From Halieaceae bacterium (GTDB lineage Bacteria; Pseudomonadota; Gammaproteobacteria; Pseudomonadales; Halieaceae), in the NCBI GenBank assembly GCA_028280635.1, contig JANQLM010000043.1:124001-188000 (forward strand): DNA of 64,000 nucleotides, written 5' to 3'. The position numbers and the translations under genes were made by a program. The notes below the pieces were generated by a model. That model was not told where the DNA came from and made no database searches. It saw nothing but the letters and a program-made list of their open reading frames with translations. This document shows, in pieces, positions 8,783 through 16,481 of the stretch. How positions within the stretch are numbered: the first letter of the stretch is position 1; every line of letters begins with the position of its first letter.

Positions 8783-9430
8783 ATGTCCCTGCCAAAAACC
8801 CGCCACAGCGCTGCCGCGCCCAAAACCCGTCGCCGTGCTGCCGCCCCAGAGCAGCGCCGGGAACAACTCATCAAGGCCACCATCAAGTGCATTGCCCGCA
8901 AGGGCCTGTCCAGCACCACCATGGCGGACGTAACGAAAACCGCGAAACTGAGCCTGGGCATCGTCAACCTGCACTTCCAGAGCAAGGAAAAACTGCTGGT
9001 GGAGGTGCTGCGCTACATCGCTGATGAGTACAAGGCGGGCTGGGACGCCATCATCCGGGACGAGACTCTGGAACCCGCGGAAAAGATGCTGGCACTGATC
9101 AACTTCGACTACAGTGCAGAGATCGCCCACCCCGCCAAGCTGGCGGTATGGTTCGCCTTCTGGGGTGAATCCAGCTCGCGGCCGACTTACCGCAAGATTT
9201 GCAACGACGCAGACCTGCAGACCACCGCTTCGGTGAAAAAGCTCTGCCGTGAGCTGGGCTGCCGCTCAAACAGGCGCGCGGAGTTGATTGCCACCGGCTA
9301 CACCGCACTGGCGGACGGCCTGTGGCTGGACATCCTGGTGACACCCGAGGAAATGGACCGCGCGCTGGCCAGGGATGTCAGCCTCAACTACATGGCCAGC
9401 TTCTTCCCCGACCACTTCAAAGCCCCGTAA
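8783..9430 (+). CDS. TetR family regulator with BetI-like C-terminal domain
   Basis: 215 residues. Helix-turn-helix at about 25-70: EQRREQLIKATIKCIARKG, then TTMADVTKTAKLSLGIVNLHFQSKEKLL. The C-terminal half (KLAVWFAFWGESSSRPTYRK) looks like the BetI-type ligand domain, a group that includes the choline-responsive repressor BetI. That hints at an amine ligand, but is not proof. Divergent from the eight-gene catabolic operon with the palindrome 8721-8750 between them, so it very probably represses that operon and itself. A basic, low-complexity N-terminal tail of about 20 residues precedes the DNA-binding domain. Confidence 0.9.
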   Translation: MSLPKTRHSAAAPKTRRRAAAPEQRREQLIKATIKCIARKGLSSTTMADVTKTAKLSLGIVNLHFQSKEKLLVEVLRYIADEYKAGWDAIIRDETLEPAEKMLALINFDYSAEIAHPAKLAVWFAFWGESSSRPTYRKICNDADLQTTASVKKLCRELGCRSNRRAELIATGYTALADGLWLDILVTPEEMDRALARDVSLNYMASFFPDHFKAP

Positions 9431-9433
9431 AAC

Positions 9434-9456
9434 AAAAAGGGGCGGAGCCCTTTTTT
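9434..9456 (+). terminator. intrinsic terminator after the TetR gene
   Basis: Stem AAAAAGGG (9434-9441) pairs with CCCTTTTT (9448-9455) around the loop GCGGAG, followed by T. It starts 3 bases after the TetR stop. Because both flanks are A- or T-rich it could act in both directions. Confidence 0.8.
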
Positions 9457-9486
9457 ACCCCACCAAGGCGTACTTCCCCTTCAATA

Positions 9487-9510
9487 AAAAAGAGGCCCAG
9501 ACCACTTTTT
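9487..9510 (-). terminator. probable terminator for the M13 peptidase gene
   Basis: On the minus strand AAAAAGTGG (9510-9502) pairs with CCTCTTTTT (9495-9487) with one mismatch, ending in a T run, 30 bases beyond the peptidase stop codon. A second T/A-rich stretch at 9510-9520 precedes it. Confidence 0.55.
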
Positions 9511-9540
9511 GGACCTTTTTAGCGACGCGGATTGGCGCTG

Positions 9541-11580
9541 TTACCAGATCTTGACCCGCTCTTCCGGTGGCAGATACAGGGCGTCGGTCTCCGCCACATC
9601 GAAGGCCTCGTAGAACTCCGACACGTTGCGCACGGAACCATTGGCGCGGTACTCCGCCGGCGCGTGAGGGTCGGTGGCAATCTGTTGCCGCAGGGTCTGC
9701 TCGCGGGTCTTGTCTCGCCAGGCCTGGCCCCAACCGATGAATACGCGCTGCACGCCGGTATAGCCATCGATCACCGGCGCTTCCTCGCCGTCCAGTGACA
9801 TCAGGTAAGCCCTGAGGCCAATACTGATACCACCGAGGTCACCGATGTTTTCGCCCTGGGTAAACTCACCGTTGACGTGCAGATCGTCGAAGGGCTGGAA
9901 GCCGTTGAATTGTTCCACCAGCTTCGCCGTGCGCTTTTCGAACTCGGCCCGGTCCTCGTCGGTCCACCAGTTGCGCAGCACACCGTCACCGTCAAAGGCG
10001 CTGCCGCTGTCATCAAAACCATGGCCGATCTCGTGGCCGATCACCGCGCCGATGGCGCCGTAGTTGATGGCGTCGTCGGCCTCCATGTTAAAAAACGGCG
10101 GCTGCAGGATAGCGGCCGGGAACACGATCTCATTGAGCGGCGGGTTGTAGTAGGCATTCACCGTTTGCGGTGTCATCTGCCACTCCTTGCGATCCACCGG
10201 GCCGGACTGACGCGCCAGATCACGCTGGTAGTTAAACTGCGCCACTCGCACCAGGTTGCCGTAGAGATCATCGACACGAATCTCCAGGCCGCCGTAGTCG
10301 CGCCACTCGTCCGGGTAGCCGATCTTCGGCGTAAACTTCGACAACTTGTCCAGCGCCTGGGCCCGGGTGGCATCGGTCATCCAGTCCAGCTCCCGGATAC
10401 TGACCTCGTAGGCCGCCAGCAGGTTGTCCACCAGTTCTTCCATGCGTGCCTTGGCAGCGGGCGGGAAGTGCTCCTCCACATACACCTTGCCCACCACTTC
10501 ACCGAGGCTGCCGTTTACCACGCTGACCCCGCGGCGCCACTGGGGCAGTTGCTGCTCCTTGCCGAGCAGGGTTTTGCCGTAGAAAGCAAAGTTGGCTTCA
10601 TCCAGCTCGCTGGTCAGGCGCTTGGCGGTGCTGTCGAGCACTGCCCACTTCAGGTAGGTGCGCCAGTCCTCCAGCGAGGTTTCAAGGATGATCCCGTCCA
10701 GCGCCCCCATGTAATCGACCATGGCAATCATGAGGCCATCAATGTTGTCGATGCCTGCCTCGGCCAGGTAGCCGTCCCAGTTGAACTCCGGCATCACCTC
10801 GGGCAGCTGGTCCAGCGGATACATGTTGTAAAGCTTCACCCGGTCCCGGGTTTCCTCCTTGGGCATGTGCTGCCCCGCCATGCGGGTTTCCAACGCCAGG
10901 ATCATGTCTGCTGCGGCTGCCGGCTCCGGATAGCCGGCCAGGGCCATCATCTTCTCTACGTGGTCGCGGTACTTCGCGCGCAGTTCTACCGACTTTTCAT
11001 CATCCTTCAGGTAGTACTCGCGATCCGGCAGTCCCAAACCGCTCTGCCAGGTATACATCATGTAGGAGGTGGGGTCCTTGAAGTCCGCGTACTGGGTCAG
11101 CACGAAGGGCGTGGTGAAGCCACGCTGATTGGCCCAGGCAAAATACACCGCCAGCGCATCGAGATTGGCGATGGCGTCGATGCGCTTCCAGTCTTCCAGC
11201 AGCGGCGCCAGGCCGCGCGCGTTGCGGCCCTCCGTGTCCATGTAGGAGGCAAACAGGTCGCCCACTTTCTGGCGATCGCTGCCTGCGGGGTTATCCGCAG
11301 CAGCGGCGGCTTCAATAATCGCGCGCTGGTTCTCCTGGGACCGGTCGTGCAGGATGCTGAAAGAATCGACGCTGGCCTTGTCGGCCGGAATCTCGGTGGC
11401 GGCATACCAGCCGCCATTGGTAAAGCTGAAGAAGTCGTCGCCCGGGCGCACGGACACGTCCATGCCCTCGAGGTCAATGCCGGATACCAGGGGCGCGGGC
11501 GCAGCGGACCGTTCAGTTTGTTTGGATTCACAGGCCAGAAGCAGGCTGCAGGCAAGAATGAGCAGTAGTCGGTGGATCAT
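9541..11580 (-). CDS. pepO: M13 family zinc metallopeptidase lipoprotein (PepO/neprilysin-like)
   Basis: 679 residues. Starts with a lipoprotein signal peptide (MIHRLLLILACSLLLAC, lipobox LLAC with the lipidated cysteine at 17), so it is anchored to the outer or inner membrane and faces the periplasm. NAYYNPPLNEIVFPAAIL is the M13 substrate-binding block; IGHEIGHGFDD carries HEXXH at about residue 514, and GENIGDLGG supplies the third zinc ligand and catalytic Asp. The C terminus ends VKIW as in the family. Full length. It probably degrades oligopeptides in the envelope. Monocistronic, with terminator-like hairpins after the stop. Confidence 0.93.
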   Translation of the reverse strand: MIHRLLLILACSLLLACESKQTERSAAPAPLVSGIDLEGMDVSVRPGDDFFSFTNGGWYAATEIPADKASVDSFSILHDRSQENQRAIIEAAAAADNPAGSDRQKVGDLFASYMDTEGRNARGLAPLLEDWKRIDAIANLDALAVYFAWANQRGFTTPFVLTQYADFKDPTSYMMYTWQSGLGLPDREYYLKDDEKSVELRAKYRDHVEKMMALAGYPEPAAAADMILALETRMAGQHMPKEETRDRVKLYNMYPLDQLPEVMPEFNWDGYLAEAGIDNIDGLMIAMVDYMGALDGIILETSLEDWRTYLKWAVLDSTAKRLTSELDEANFAFYGKTLLGKEQQLPQWRRGVSVVNGSLGEVVGKVYVEEHFPPAAKARMEELVDNLLAAYEVSIRELDWMTDATRAQALDKLSKFTPKIGYPDEWRDYGGLEIRVDDLYGNLVRVAQFNYQRDLARQSGPVDRKEWQMTPQTVNAYYNPPLNEIVFPAAILQPPFFNMEADDAINYGAIGAVIGHEIGHGFDDSGSAFDGDGVLRNWWTDEDRAEFEKRTAKLVEQFNGFQPFDDLHVNGEFTQGENIGDLGGISIGLRAYLMSLDGEEAPVIDGYTGVQRVFIGWGQAWRDKTREQTLRQQIATDPHAPAEYRANGSVRNVSEFYEAFDVAETDALYLPPEERVKIW

Positions 11581-11914
11581 GAAATTCTCTCGGTATTATT
11601 CGAAGCGTACCCGCAACGGGCCAGCGAGCAGTATGTAGATACGATGACGTGCGTGATATGCGAGACAAGAACCACCTGGCGGCCTCATTCCTTTGCCTCG
11701 ACAGTCTCGGCCAGGCCACCGGTGGAACATCAGTCTTCATAAGGCGCCCACCATAGGCATCTGCACAGGTTGCGTCAATTGGCAGGCGGGGCCCAGTGAG
11801 GAGCTGCTGCGTCAGCTCCTTCAGGCGGATGGGCGGCAGCTTCGACGCACTCACCAGCGCCACCTGGCATCGAGGGCATAAAAGCGCGTGATGTGCCGGG
11901 TGAAGCCCATGGTT
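11581..11914. other. 334-base intergenic stretch without a recognisable gene
   Basis: Lies between the start of the M13 peptidase and the end of the LysR gene, both on the minus strand. It should contain the peptidase promoter. Reading frames here (for example one on the minus strand reaching into the peptidase signal peptide) lack family features and a ribosome site. No repeat, tRNA or clear terminator was found. Confidence 0.5.
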
Positions 11915-12796
11915 TCAGGATGCCGCCAACCAGTCCATGAAAGCCTGGTTGGCCAGGGCAATGCGCCGGCCACGGCGCTTCGCCAGGGCCAATTCCAGCT
12001 CTATGACGGGGCGCAGCGGAATACCCACCAGCCCGGGCTCGGCATCGGCCATCATCTGCAGCCCGATACCGACACCCACGCCGCGCTGCACCATGTCGAT
12101 GATGAGCGGCAGGAAATTGGTCTGCATGCGGATGTCCGGCGCCACCCCCTGCTCAGCGCAGAGACTGTCGAATCGCTCGCGGATAAAATAGCCGCGCTCG
12201 TAGAGCACCATGGGCACGGCCCCAAGCGCGGTGATATTGAGATAGCGACGGCCGGCCCAGGCATGGTCGCGACCCACCAGCACTACCACCCGCTCACGCA
12301 GCAGGCGACGCAGCTCCAGGCCGCTATCGACACCGTCGGGCTGCACGGTAATCACACCCGTCTCCAGCCGGTCGTCCAGCAGCAGGTGTTCCACGTCTGC
12401 CGTGCCGGCCTGGGTGACCGAGGCCTGCAAGCCTGGATACAGCGCCAGAAAGTCTCCGAGCAGGCCCGGCAGGTAGTAGGTGGCGAGCATGGCCGGACAG
12501 CCCAGATGCAGCTCGCCTTTCTCGAGTCGATTCAACTGGCGGGCTGAATCGTGAACCGCCAGCGCGTGGTCCAGCAATGCCTCGGCCTCTCCTTGCAAGC
12601 GCCGGCCCTCGGCCGTTAAACGCACTCGGCGGCCGCTGCGCTCGAACAGGGACATAGCCAGCTCTGCCTCCAGGCGTGCGATAGCGATACTGACCGCGGG
12701 CTGCGCCATGTGCAGGGCCTCGGCGGCCTGGCTGATGCTCTCGCAGCGGGCGGCGGCAACGAAGATTTCCAGCTTGCGCAGATCAAACATATTCAA
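11915..12796 (-). CDS. LysR family regulator of glutarate catabolism (GcdR-like)
   Basis: 293 residues. N-terminal winged helix MFDLRKLEIFVAAARCESI, then AAEALHMAQPAVSIAIARLE (recognition helix about residues 18-40), followed by the two-lobed effector domain. An ATG two codons downstream (MFDL) is an equally possible start. It is divergent from glutaryl-CoA dehydrogenase with an 85-bp gap containing a perfect inverted repeat. The LysR-gcdH-CoA transferase order is that of Pseudomonas PA0448-PA0447-PA0446, where the regulator responds to glutarate. The regulatory role is inferred from this synteny. Confidence 0.87.
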   Translation of the reverse strand: MNMFDLRKLEIFVAAARCESISQAAEALHMAQPAVSIAIARLEAELAMSLFERSGRRVRLTAEGRRLQGEAEALLDHALAVHDSARQLNRLEKGELHLGCPAMLATYYLPGLLGDFLALYPGLQASVTQAGTADVEHLLLDDRLETGVITVQPDGVDSGLELRRLLRERVVVLVGRDHAWAGRRYLNITALGAVPMVLYERGYFIRERFDSLCAEQGVAPDIRMQTNFLPLIIDMVQRGVGVGIGLQMMADAEPGLVGIPLRPVIELELALAKRRGRRIALANQAFMDWLAAS

Positions 12797-12808
12797 ATCT
12801 TATCATTT

Positions 12809-12825
12809 ATATATTTTGAATATAT
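12809..12825. promoter_or_regulatory. inverted repeat in the LysR/gcdH divergent promoter
   Basis: ATATATT-TTG-AATATAT: 7-bp perfect arms and a 3-bp centre, in an A+T-rich patch that contrasts with the GC-rich surroundings. It fits the T-N11-A pattern of LysR operators and lies between the two divergent starts. Confidence 0.6.
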
Positions 12826-12881
12826 TTTATTTATATTTAGCCGAACCCTAGAATAGCCGCGCACAACACGGGAGAACCGCA

Positions 12882-14063
12882 ATGACCGCGCGCAAATGGC
12901 AGAAAATCGACTGGCAGGACCCCTTCCTGCTGGAGCAGCAACTGAGCGAGGAGCAGCGCATGGTGCGGGATGCCGCCCGCCACTACGCACAGGACCAGCT
13001 CGCCCCCCGCGTCCGGGAAGCCTTCCGTGCCGAGTCCACGGACCCGGCGATCTTTGCGGAAATGGGCGCGCTGGGATTGCTGGGCCCAACCATACAGGGC
13101 TACGGCTGCCCGGGTGTCGACTACGTCAGCTACGGCCTGATTGCCCGCGAGATTGAAAGGGTGGATTCCGGCTACCGCTCGATGATGAGCGTGCAATCCT
13201 CTCTGGTGATGTATCCCATCTACGCCTATGGCAGCGAGGAACAGAAGCAGAAATACCTTCCGAAGCTGGCCACCGGCGAGTGGATTGGTTGCTTTGGACT
13301 GACCGAGCCGGACCACGGCTCCGATCCCGGCGGCATGGTGACGCGGGCCCGCAGCGTGGACGGCGGCTATGAACTCAGCGGCGCCAAGATGTGGATCTCC
13401 AACAGCCCGATTGCCGATGTATTCGTGGTGTGGGCCAAGACCGACGACAATCACATCCGTGGTTTTGTGCTGGAAAAGGGCATGCCCGGTCTCTCTGCCC
13501 CCAAGATTGAAGGGAAGCTTGCGCTGCGCGCCAGTGTCACCGGGGAAATTGTTATGGACGGGGTGCGCGTGTCGGAAGACGCCCTGCTCCCCGCCGTGGA
13601 AGGCCTCAAAGGTCCCTTCGGCTGCCTCAACAATGCCCGCTACGGGATTTCCTGGGGCGCCCTGGGTGCCGCGGAAGCCTGCTGGCACAGCGCGCGCAGC
13701 TACACCCTCGAGCGCCAACAGTTCGGCCGGCCGCTGGCGGCCAACCAGCTCATCCAGCTCAAGCTGGCGAACATGCAGACCGAGATCAGCATCGGCCTGC
13801 AGGCCTCCCTGCGCGCCGGGCAGATGATGGACTCCGGCGACATATCGCCGGAACTGATCTCGCTGATCAAGCGCAACAGTTGCGGCAAGGCCCTGGATAT
13901 TGCCCGCCAGGCCCGGGACATGCTGGGCGGCAACGGCATTTCCGATGAATATCCGGTGATGCGCCACATGGTGAACCTGGAGGTCGTAAACACCTACGAG
14001 GGCACCCATGACATCCACGCCCTGATTCTCGGGCGCACCCAGACCGACCTGCCAGCGTTCTGA
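12882..14063 (+). CDS. gcdH: glutaryl-CoA dehydrogenase
   Basis: 393 residues of an FAD acyl-CoA dehydrogenase that oxidises and decarboxylates glutaryl-CoA to crotonyl-CoA in lysine, hydroxylysine and tryptophan degradation. Family-specific blocks: [20 protein letters not shown] (FAD/substrate loop), [40 protein letters not shown] and [20 protein letters not shown]. The catalytic base is the glutamate of TYEGTHDIH, residue 373. The length and LPAF ending match known GcdH. It is translationally coupled to the CoA-transferase (stop and start overlap in TGATG) and transcribed away from the GcdR-like regulator. Confidence 0.96.
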   Translation: MTARKWQKIDWQDPFLLEQQLSEEQRMVRDAARHYAQDQLAPRVREAFRAESTDPAIFAEMGALGLLGPTIQGYGCPGVDYVSYGLIAREIERVDSGYRSMMSVQSSLVMYPIYAYGSEEQKQKYLPKLATGEWIGCFGLTEPDHGSDPGGMVTRARSVDGGYELSGAKMWISNSPIADVFVVWAKTDDNHIRGFVLEKGMPGLSAPKIEGKLALRASVTGEIVMDGVRVSEDALLPAVEGLKGPFGCLNNARYGISWGALGAAEACWHSARSYTLERQQFGRPLAANQLIQLKLANMQTEISIGLQASLRAGQMMDSGDISPELISLIKRNSCGKALDIARQARDMLGGNGISDEYPVMRHMVNLEVVNTYEGTHDIHALILGRTQTDLPAF

Positions 14064-15193
14064 TGGGTGCCCTCTCCCACATTCGGGTACTGGATTTGTC
14101 GCGGGTGCTGGCGGGCCCCTGGGCCACCCAAACCCTCGCTGACCTGGGCGCCGATGTGATCAAGGTGGAAAGCCCGGAAGGTGATGACACCCGACGCTGG
14201 GGACCACCCTGGCTGGAAGGCGGTGAGGAGTCCGCTTACTTCCTGTGCACCAACCGCGGCAAGCGCTCGGTGCGCATCGATTTCCGCAGCCCCGAGGGCC
14301 AGCAACGGGTACGCGAACTGGCGAAGACCGCCGATGTGGTGGTGGAGAACTTCAAGGTGGGCGGGCTGGCGAAGTACGGCCTCGATTACGCGAGCCTGGC
14401 GGCGGACAATCCCGGCCTGGTGTACTGCTCCATCACCGGCTTCGGGCAAACCGGACCCTATGCCGCCCGCCCCGGATACGACTTCCTGATCCAGGCCATG
14501 GGCGGCCTGATGAGCGTCACCGGCCCCGCCGACGGCGAACCCCAGAAAGTCGGCGTAGCCCTGAGCGATATCATGACCGGCCTCTACGCCACCATCGGCA
14601 TACTCGCCGCGCTGAGCGAGCGCGAGCAATCCGGGCAGGGACAGCATGTAGACCTGGCCCTGCTGGATGTCACCGCGGCAACCCTGGCCAACCAGGCCAG
14701 CAACTTCCTGGTGGGTGGTCGGGTGCCGACTCGGCTCGGCAACGCCCACCCCAATATCGTGCCCTACCAGGCCTTCGCTACCGCCGACGGCCATTGCATC
14801 GTAGCGGTAGGTAACGATAAACAGTTCCACAGCTTTGTCTCCGAGCTGGGATTGCCAGAACTCAGCGACGACCCTCGCTTTGCCAGCAACGAAGCCAGGG
14901 TGGCGAACCGCGATGAACTGGTGGGCATGATCCAGGAGAAGATGCTACAGAGCGACCGCGATGAATGGCTCAACCGACTGGAGGCCGCCGGTGTTCCCGC
15001 CGGACCGATCAACAATGTGGACGAGGTGTTTACGGACCCGCAGGTGCTGGCCCGAGGCATGCGGGTGACACTGCCCCACCCGGACAATCCCGACCTGGAG
15101 GTGGCCGGCAACCCCATCAAGCTATCGCGCACCCCGGTGGAATACCGCCGCCCGCCGCCGAAGCTGGGCGAGCACGACGAACTGCTCGACTAA
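14063..15193 (+). CDS. CaiB/BaiF family CoA-transferase (probable succinyl-CoA:glutarate CoA-transferase)
   Basis: 376 residues, class III CoA-transferase. IRVLDLSRVLAGPWATQTLADLGADVIKVE is split here as IRVLDLSRVLAGPWATQ followed by TLADLGADVIKVE. The nucleophilic aspartate is in ALSDIMTGL at residue 169, the canonical position for the family. RGKRSVRIDF and the C-terminal GVPAGPINNVDEVF block are also present. In the neighbourhood of gcdH it would activate glutarate with succinyl-CoA, feeding the dehydrogenase. The exact CoA donor and acceptor are inferred from position. Its stop overlaps the end of the convergent SnoaL-like gene by four bases. Confidence 0.9.
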   Translation: MGALSHIRVLDLSRVLAGPWATQTLADLGADVIKVESPEGDDTRRWGPPWLEGGEESAYFLCTNRGKRSVRIDFRSPEGQQRVRELAKTADVVVENFKVGGLAKYGLDYASLAADNPGLVYCSITGFGQTGPYAARPGYDFLIQAMGGLMSVTGPADGEPQKVGVALSDIMTGLYATIGILAALSEREQSGQGQHVDLALLDVTAATLANQASNFLVGGRVPTRLGNAHPNIVPYQAFATADGHCIVAVGNDKQFHSFVSELGLPELSDDPRFASNEARVANRDELVGMIQEKMLQSDRDEWLNRLEAAGVPAGPINNVDEVFTDPQVLARGMRVTLPHPDNPDLEVAGNPIKLSRTPVEYRRPPPKLGEHDELLD

Positions 15194-15609
15194 TCTGCCT
15201 CCTGCTGCGGAGAGCGCCGCAGCTCACAGTATCGCTCGCTGATACGCCAGCCCGACTCGGTCCTGCGCAGGCGGTCGCGGTAGACCACGCTGCCCACCCG
15301 GCCACCGTGACCGACGCCAATACCCTTCGACAGGACCCGCACCGGGTCGCCCGGCTGCACAACGATATTCGAAGCGTGATGCGCGAGCGGATGCTGCTGG
15401 CTCCCCTCCATCATGCGGATGATGGCCTCAAGCCCTTCAAAGCGCGTACCGTCGAATCCCGACAGATCAAACACCGCATCCTCGGTGAATATCTCTACCA
15501 GCCGCTCAAAGCTACCCTCGTCGATCAGGTGGCCGTACAGCGCGATCAACTCGTGGATATCGAGGCGGTCTTCTAGCGTCAACGTGGCTTTGGGTCCGTC
15601 GTTTGTCAT
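15190..15609 (-). CDS. SnoaL-like/NTF2-fold protein
   Basis: 139 residues. LEDRLDIHELIALYGHLIDEG is seen as EDRLDIHELIALYGHLID near residue 13, followed by LVEIFTEDAVFDLSG: the opening helix and first strand of the SnoaL_4 group of the NTF2 cone fold. Such proteins are small cyclases, dehydratases, hydroxylating partners or of unknown role. No active-site assignment can be made. It converges on the CoA-transferase gene with a four-base overlap, so it is not in that operon. A repeat element lies just upstream of its start. Confidence 0.75.
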   Translation of the reverse strand: MTNDGPKATLTLEDRLDIHELIALYGHLIDEGSFERLVEIFTEDAVFDLSGFDGTRFEGLEAIIRMMEGSQQHPLAHHASNIVVQPGDPVRVLSKGIGVGHGGRVGSVVYRDRLRRTESGWRISERYCELRRSPQQEAD

Positions 15610-15646
15610 GTATGGGAGTATAGCGAGAGAGGGTCCGGCATCTACC

Positions 15647-15697
15647 GGCAGACCTCATACCCTTTTTCCCTACGGAAAAAGCGCATGAGCTCTGTCC
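15647..15697. repeat. dispersed repeat, short hairpin unit (type A), copy 1
   Basis: Imperfect 51-base hairpin beginning GGCAGACCTCATAC and ending GCATGAGCTCTGTCC, with the inner stem CTTTTTCC / GGAAAAAG. Two further copies lie at 30861-30911 and 30961-31009. About 30 bases later, as in those copies, comes the conserved GTGCCTCAA. Confidence 0.85.
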
Positions 15698-15755
15698 AAA
15701 CCGCGGCGATGCGAGTACCTGTGCCTCAAGGGCTCTGGTTCCCGCGCGATCGCGA

Positions 15756-15889
15756 GGATCACTTCCAGCTCCGCACTTGAGGGATATCGCCTGCTTTTTT
15801 CCAGAGGAAAAAGGCAGGTGAAATCCCGCGGTTCTCAGCTTATGTCTTTGGCAGCGGATTAGTTCTGAGCTTGCGATGGGAAGTGATCC
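15756..15889. repeat. dispersed repeat, long structured unit (type B), copy 1
   Basis: 134 bases bounded by the inverted pair GGATCACTTCC ... GGAAGTGATCC. Inside is a long hairpin: CTTGAGGGAT, then CCTGCTTTTTTCC paired with GGAAAAAGGCAGG, then ATCCC and CGGTTCTCA. The right part contains GAGCTTGCGATGGGAAGTGATCC in two pieces shared with the copies at 31072-31520. In this copy the inner stem is CCTGC/GCAGG where others have different bases on both sides, so pairing is kept. Confidence 0.85.
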
Positions 15890-15909
15890 GCCTCGATGCC
15901 GCTGAAAAA

Positions 15910-16401
15910 CTATTTGACCTTGTAGAAGCTGGAGCCCGTCTGACCGGGTCCCGAGGAAACCATCACCTCGATTTCGCGAATGTCCTGGGCTTCGAGGAAA
16001 GGCTTGTCCTCCACCAGGGTCTCGAGCAGGTAGTGCGAGAGATCTTCCACCGTGGTGTTGCGCACCGGGATGATGAGCGTGTCGGCCTTGAGCAGGATTA
16101 GCGTGTCTGCGTCGTGGGTGACGTGGTAGTAGTCGCCGTCTTCGGTGATGGTGAGGTACGGCGAGTCCGCGGGAATCAGCGTGTACTCATCGAGGCTGTC
16201 ACACAGCTTGCGAATCTGGTTCTTGTAGACCGCGTAATCGCCGGTCAGGCCGTTGTCATCCACCGGCGCGACGATGCGGGCCGACACACTGAAGTTGTGA
16301 CCGTGTAGCCGCTCCCGCTCGGTGGCGGAGAACACGGTGAAGTGGGCCGCCGAGAACTTGTGGCTTTCCTTGTCGATATGAATCGTGGTGAGTCGTTCCA
16401 T
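15910..16401 (-). CDS. 6-pyruvoyl-tetrahydropterin synthase / 6-carboxytetrahydropterin synthase family protein
   Basis: 163 residues from the ATG at 16401 (AGGAT upstream); a longer frame adds 14 residues that do not resemble the family. Motifs: HKFSAAHF (first zinc histidine), ERERLHGHNFSV (HGH zinc ligands), NTTVEDLSHYLLE, and VMVSSGPGQTGSSF near the C terminus. The zinc site points to a pterin synthase fold, converting dihydroneopterin triphosphate to 6-carboxy- or 6-pyruvoyl-tetrahydropterin. QueD would be the queuosine-pathway role, and a YhhQ-type queuosine-precursor transporter lies 2.3 kb away. Other queC/E/F genes are not in the window, so the exact product is uncertain. Confidence 0.83.
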   Translation of the reverse strand: MERLTTIHIDKESHKFSAAHFTVFSATERERLHGHNFSVSARIVAPVDDNGLTGDYAVYKNQIRKLCDSLDEYTLIPADSPYLTITEDGDYYHVTHDADTLILLKADTLIIPVRNTTVEDLSHYLLETLVEDKPFLEAQDIREIEVMVSSGPGQTGSSFYKVK

Positions 16402-16481
16402 GGGGATCCTGGTTGCGGGGCTCTGGCAAGTAATCCACAGCAAGACAGCCCGGTCAAACCGGCCTGTGCTATGGTGGCGCG

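Noticed and set aside
8728..9024. reading frame beginning inside the operator
   Set aside because: It starts in the palindrome and runs in another frame of the TetR gene; its first residues mirror the minus-strand peptide only because of the symmetry.
11528..11863. 111-codon frame upstream of the M13 peptidase
   Set aside because: Overlaps the lipoprotein signal peptide in another frame, no ribosome site, no family resemblance.
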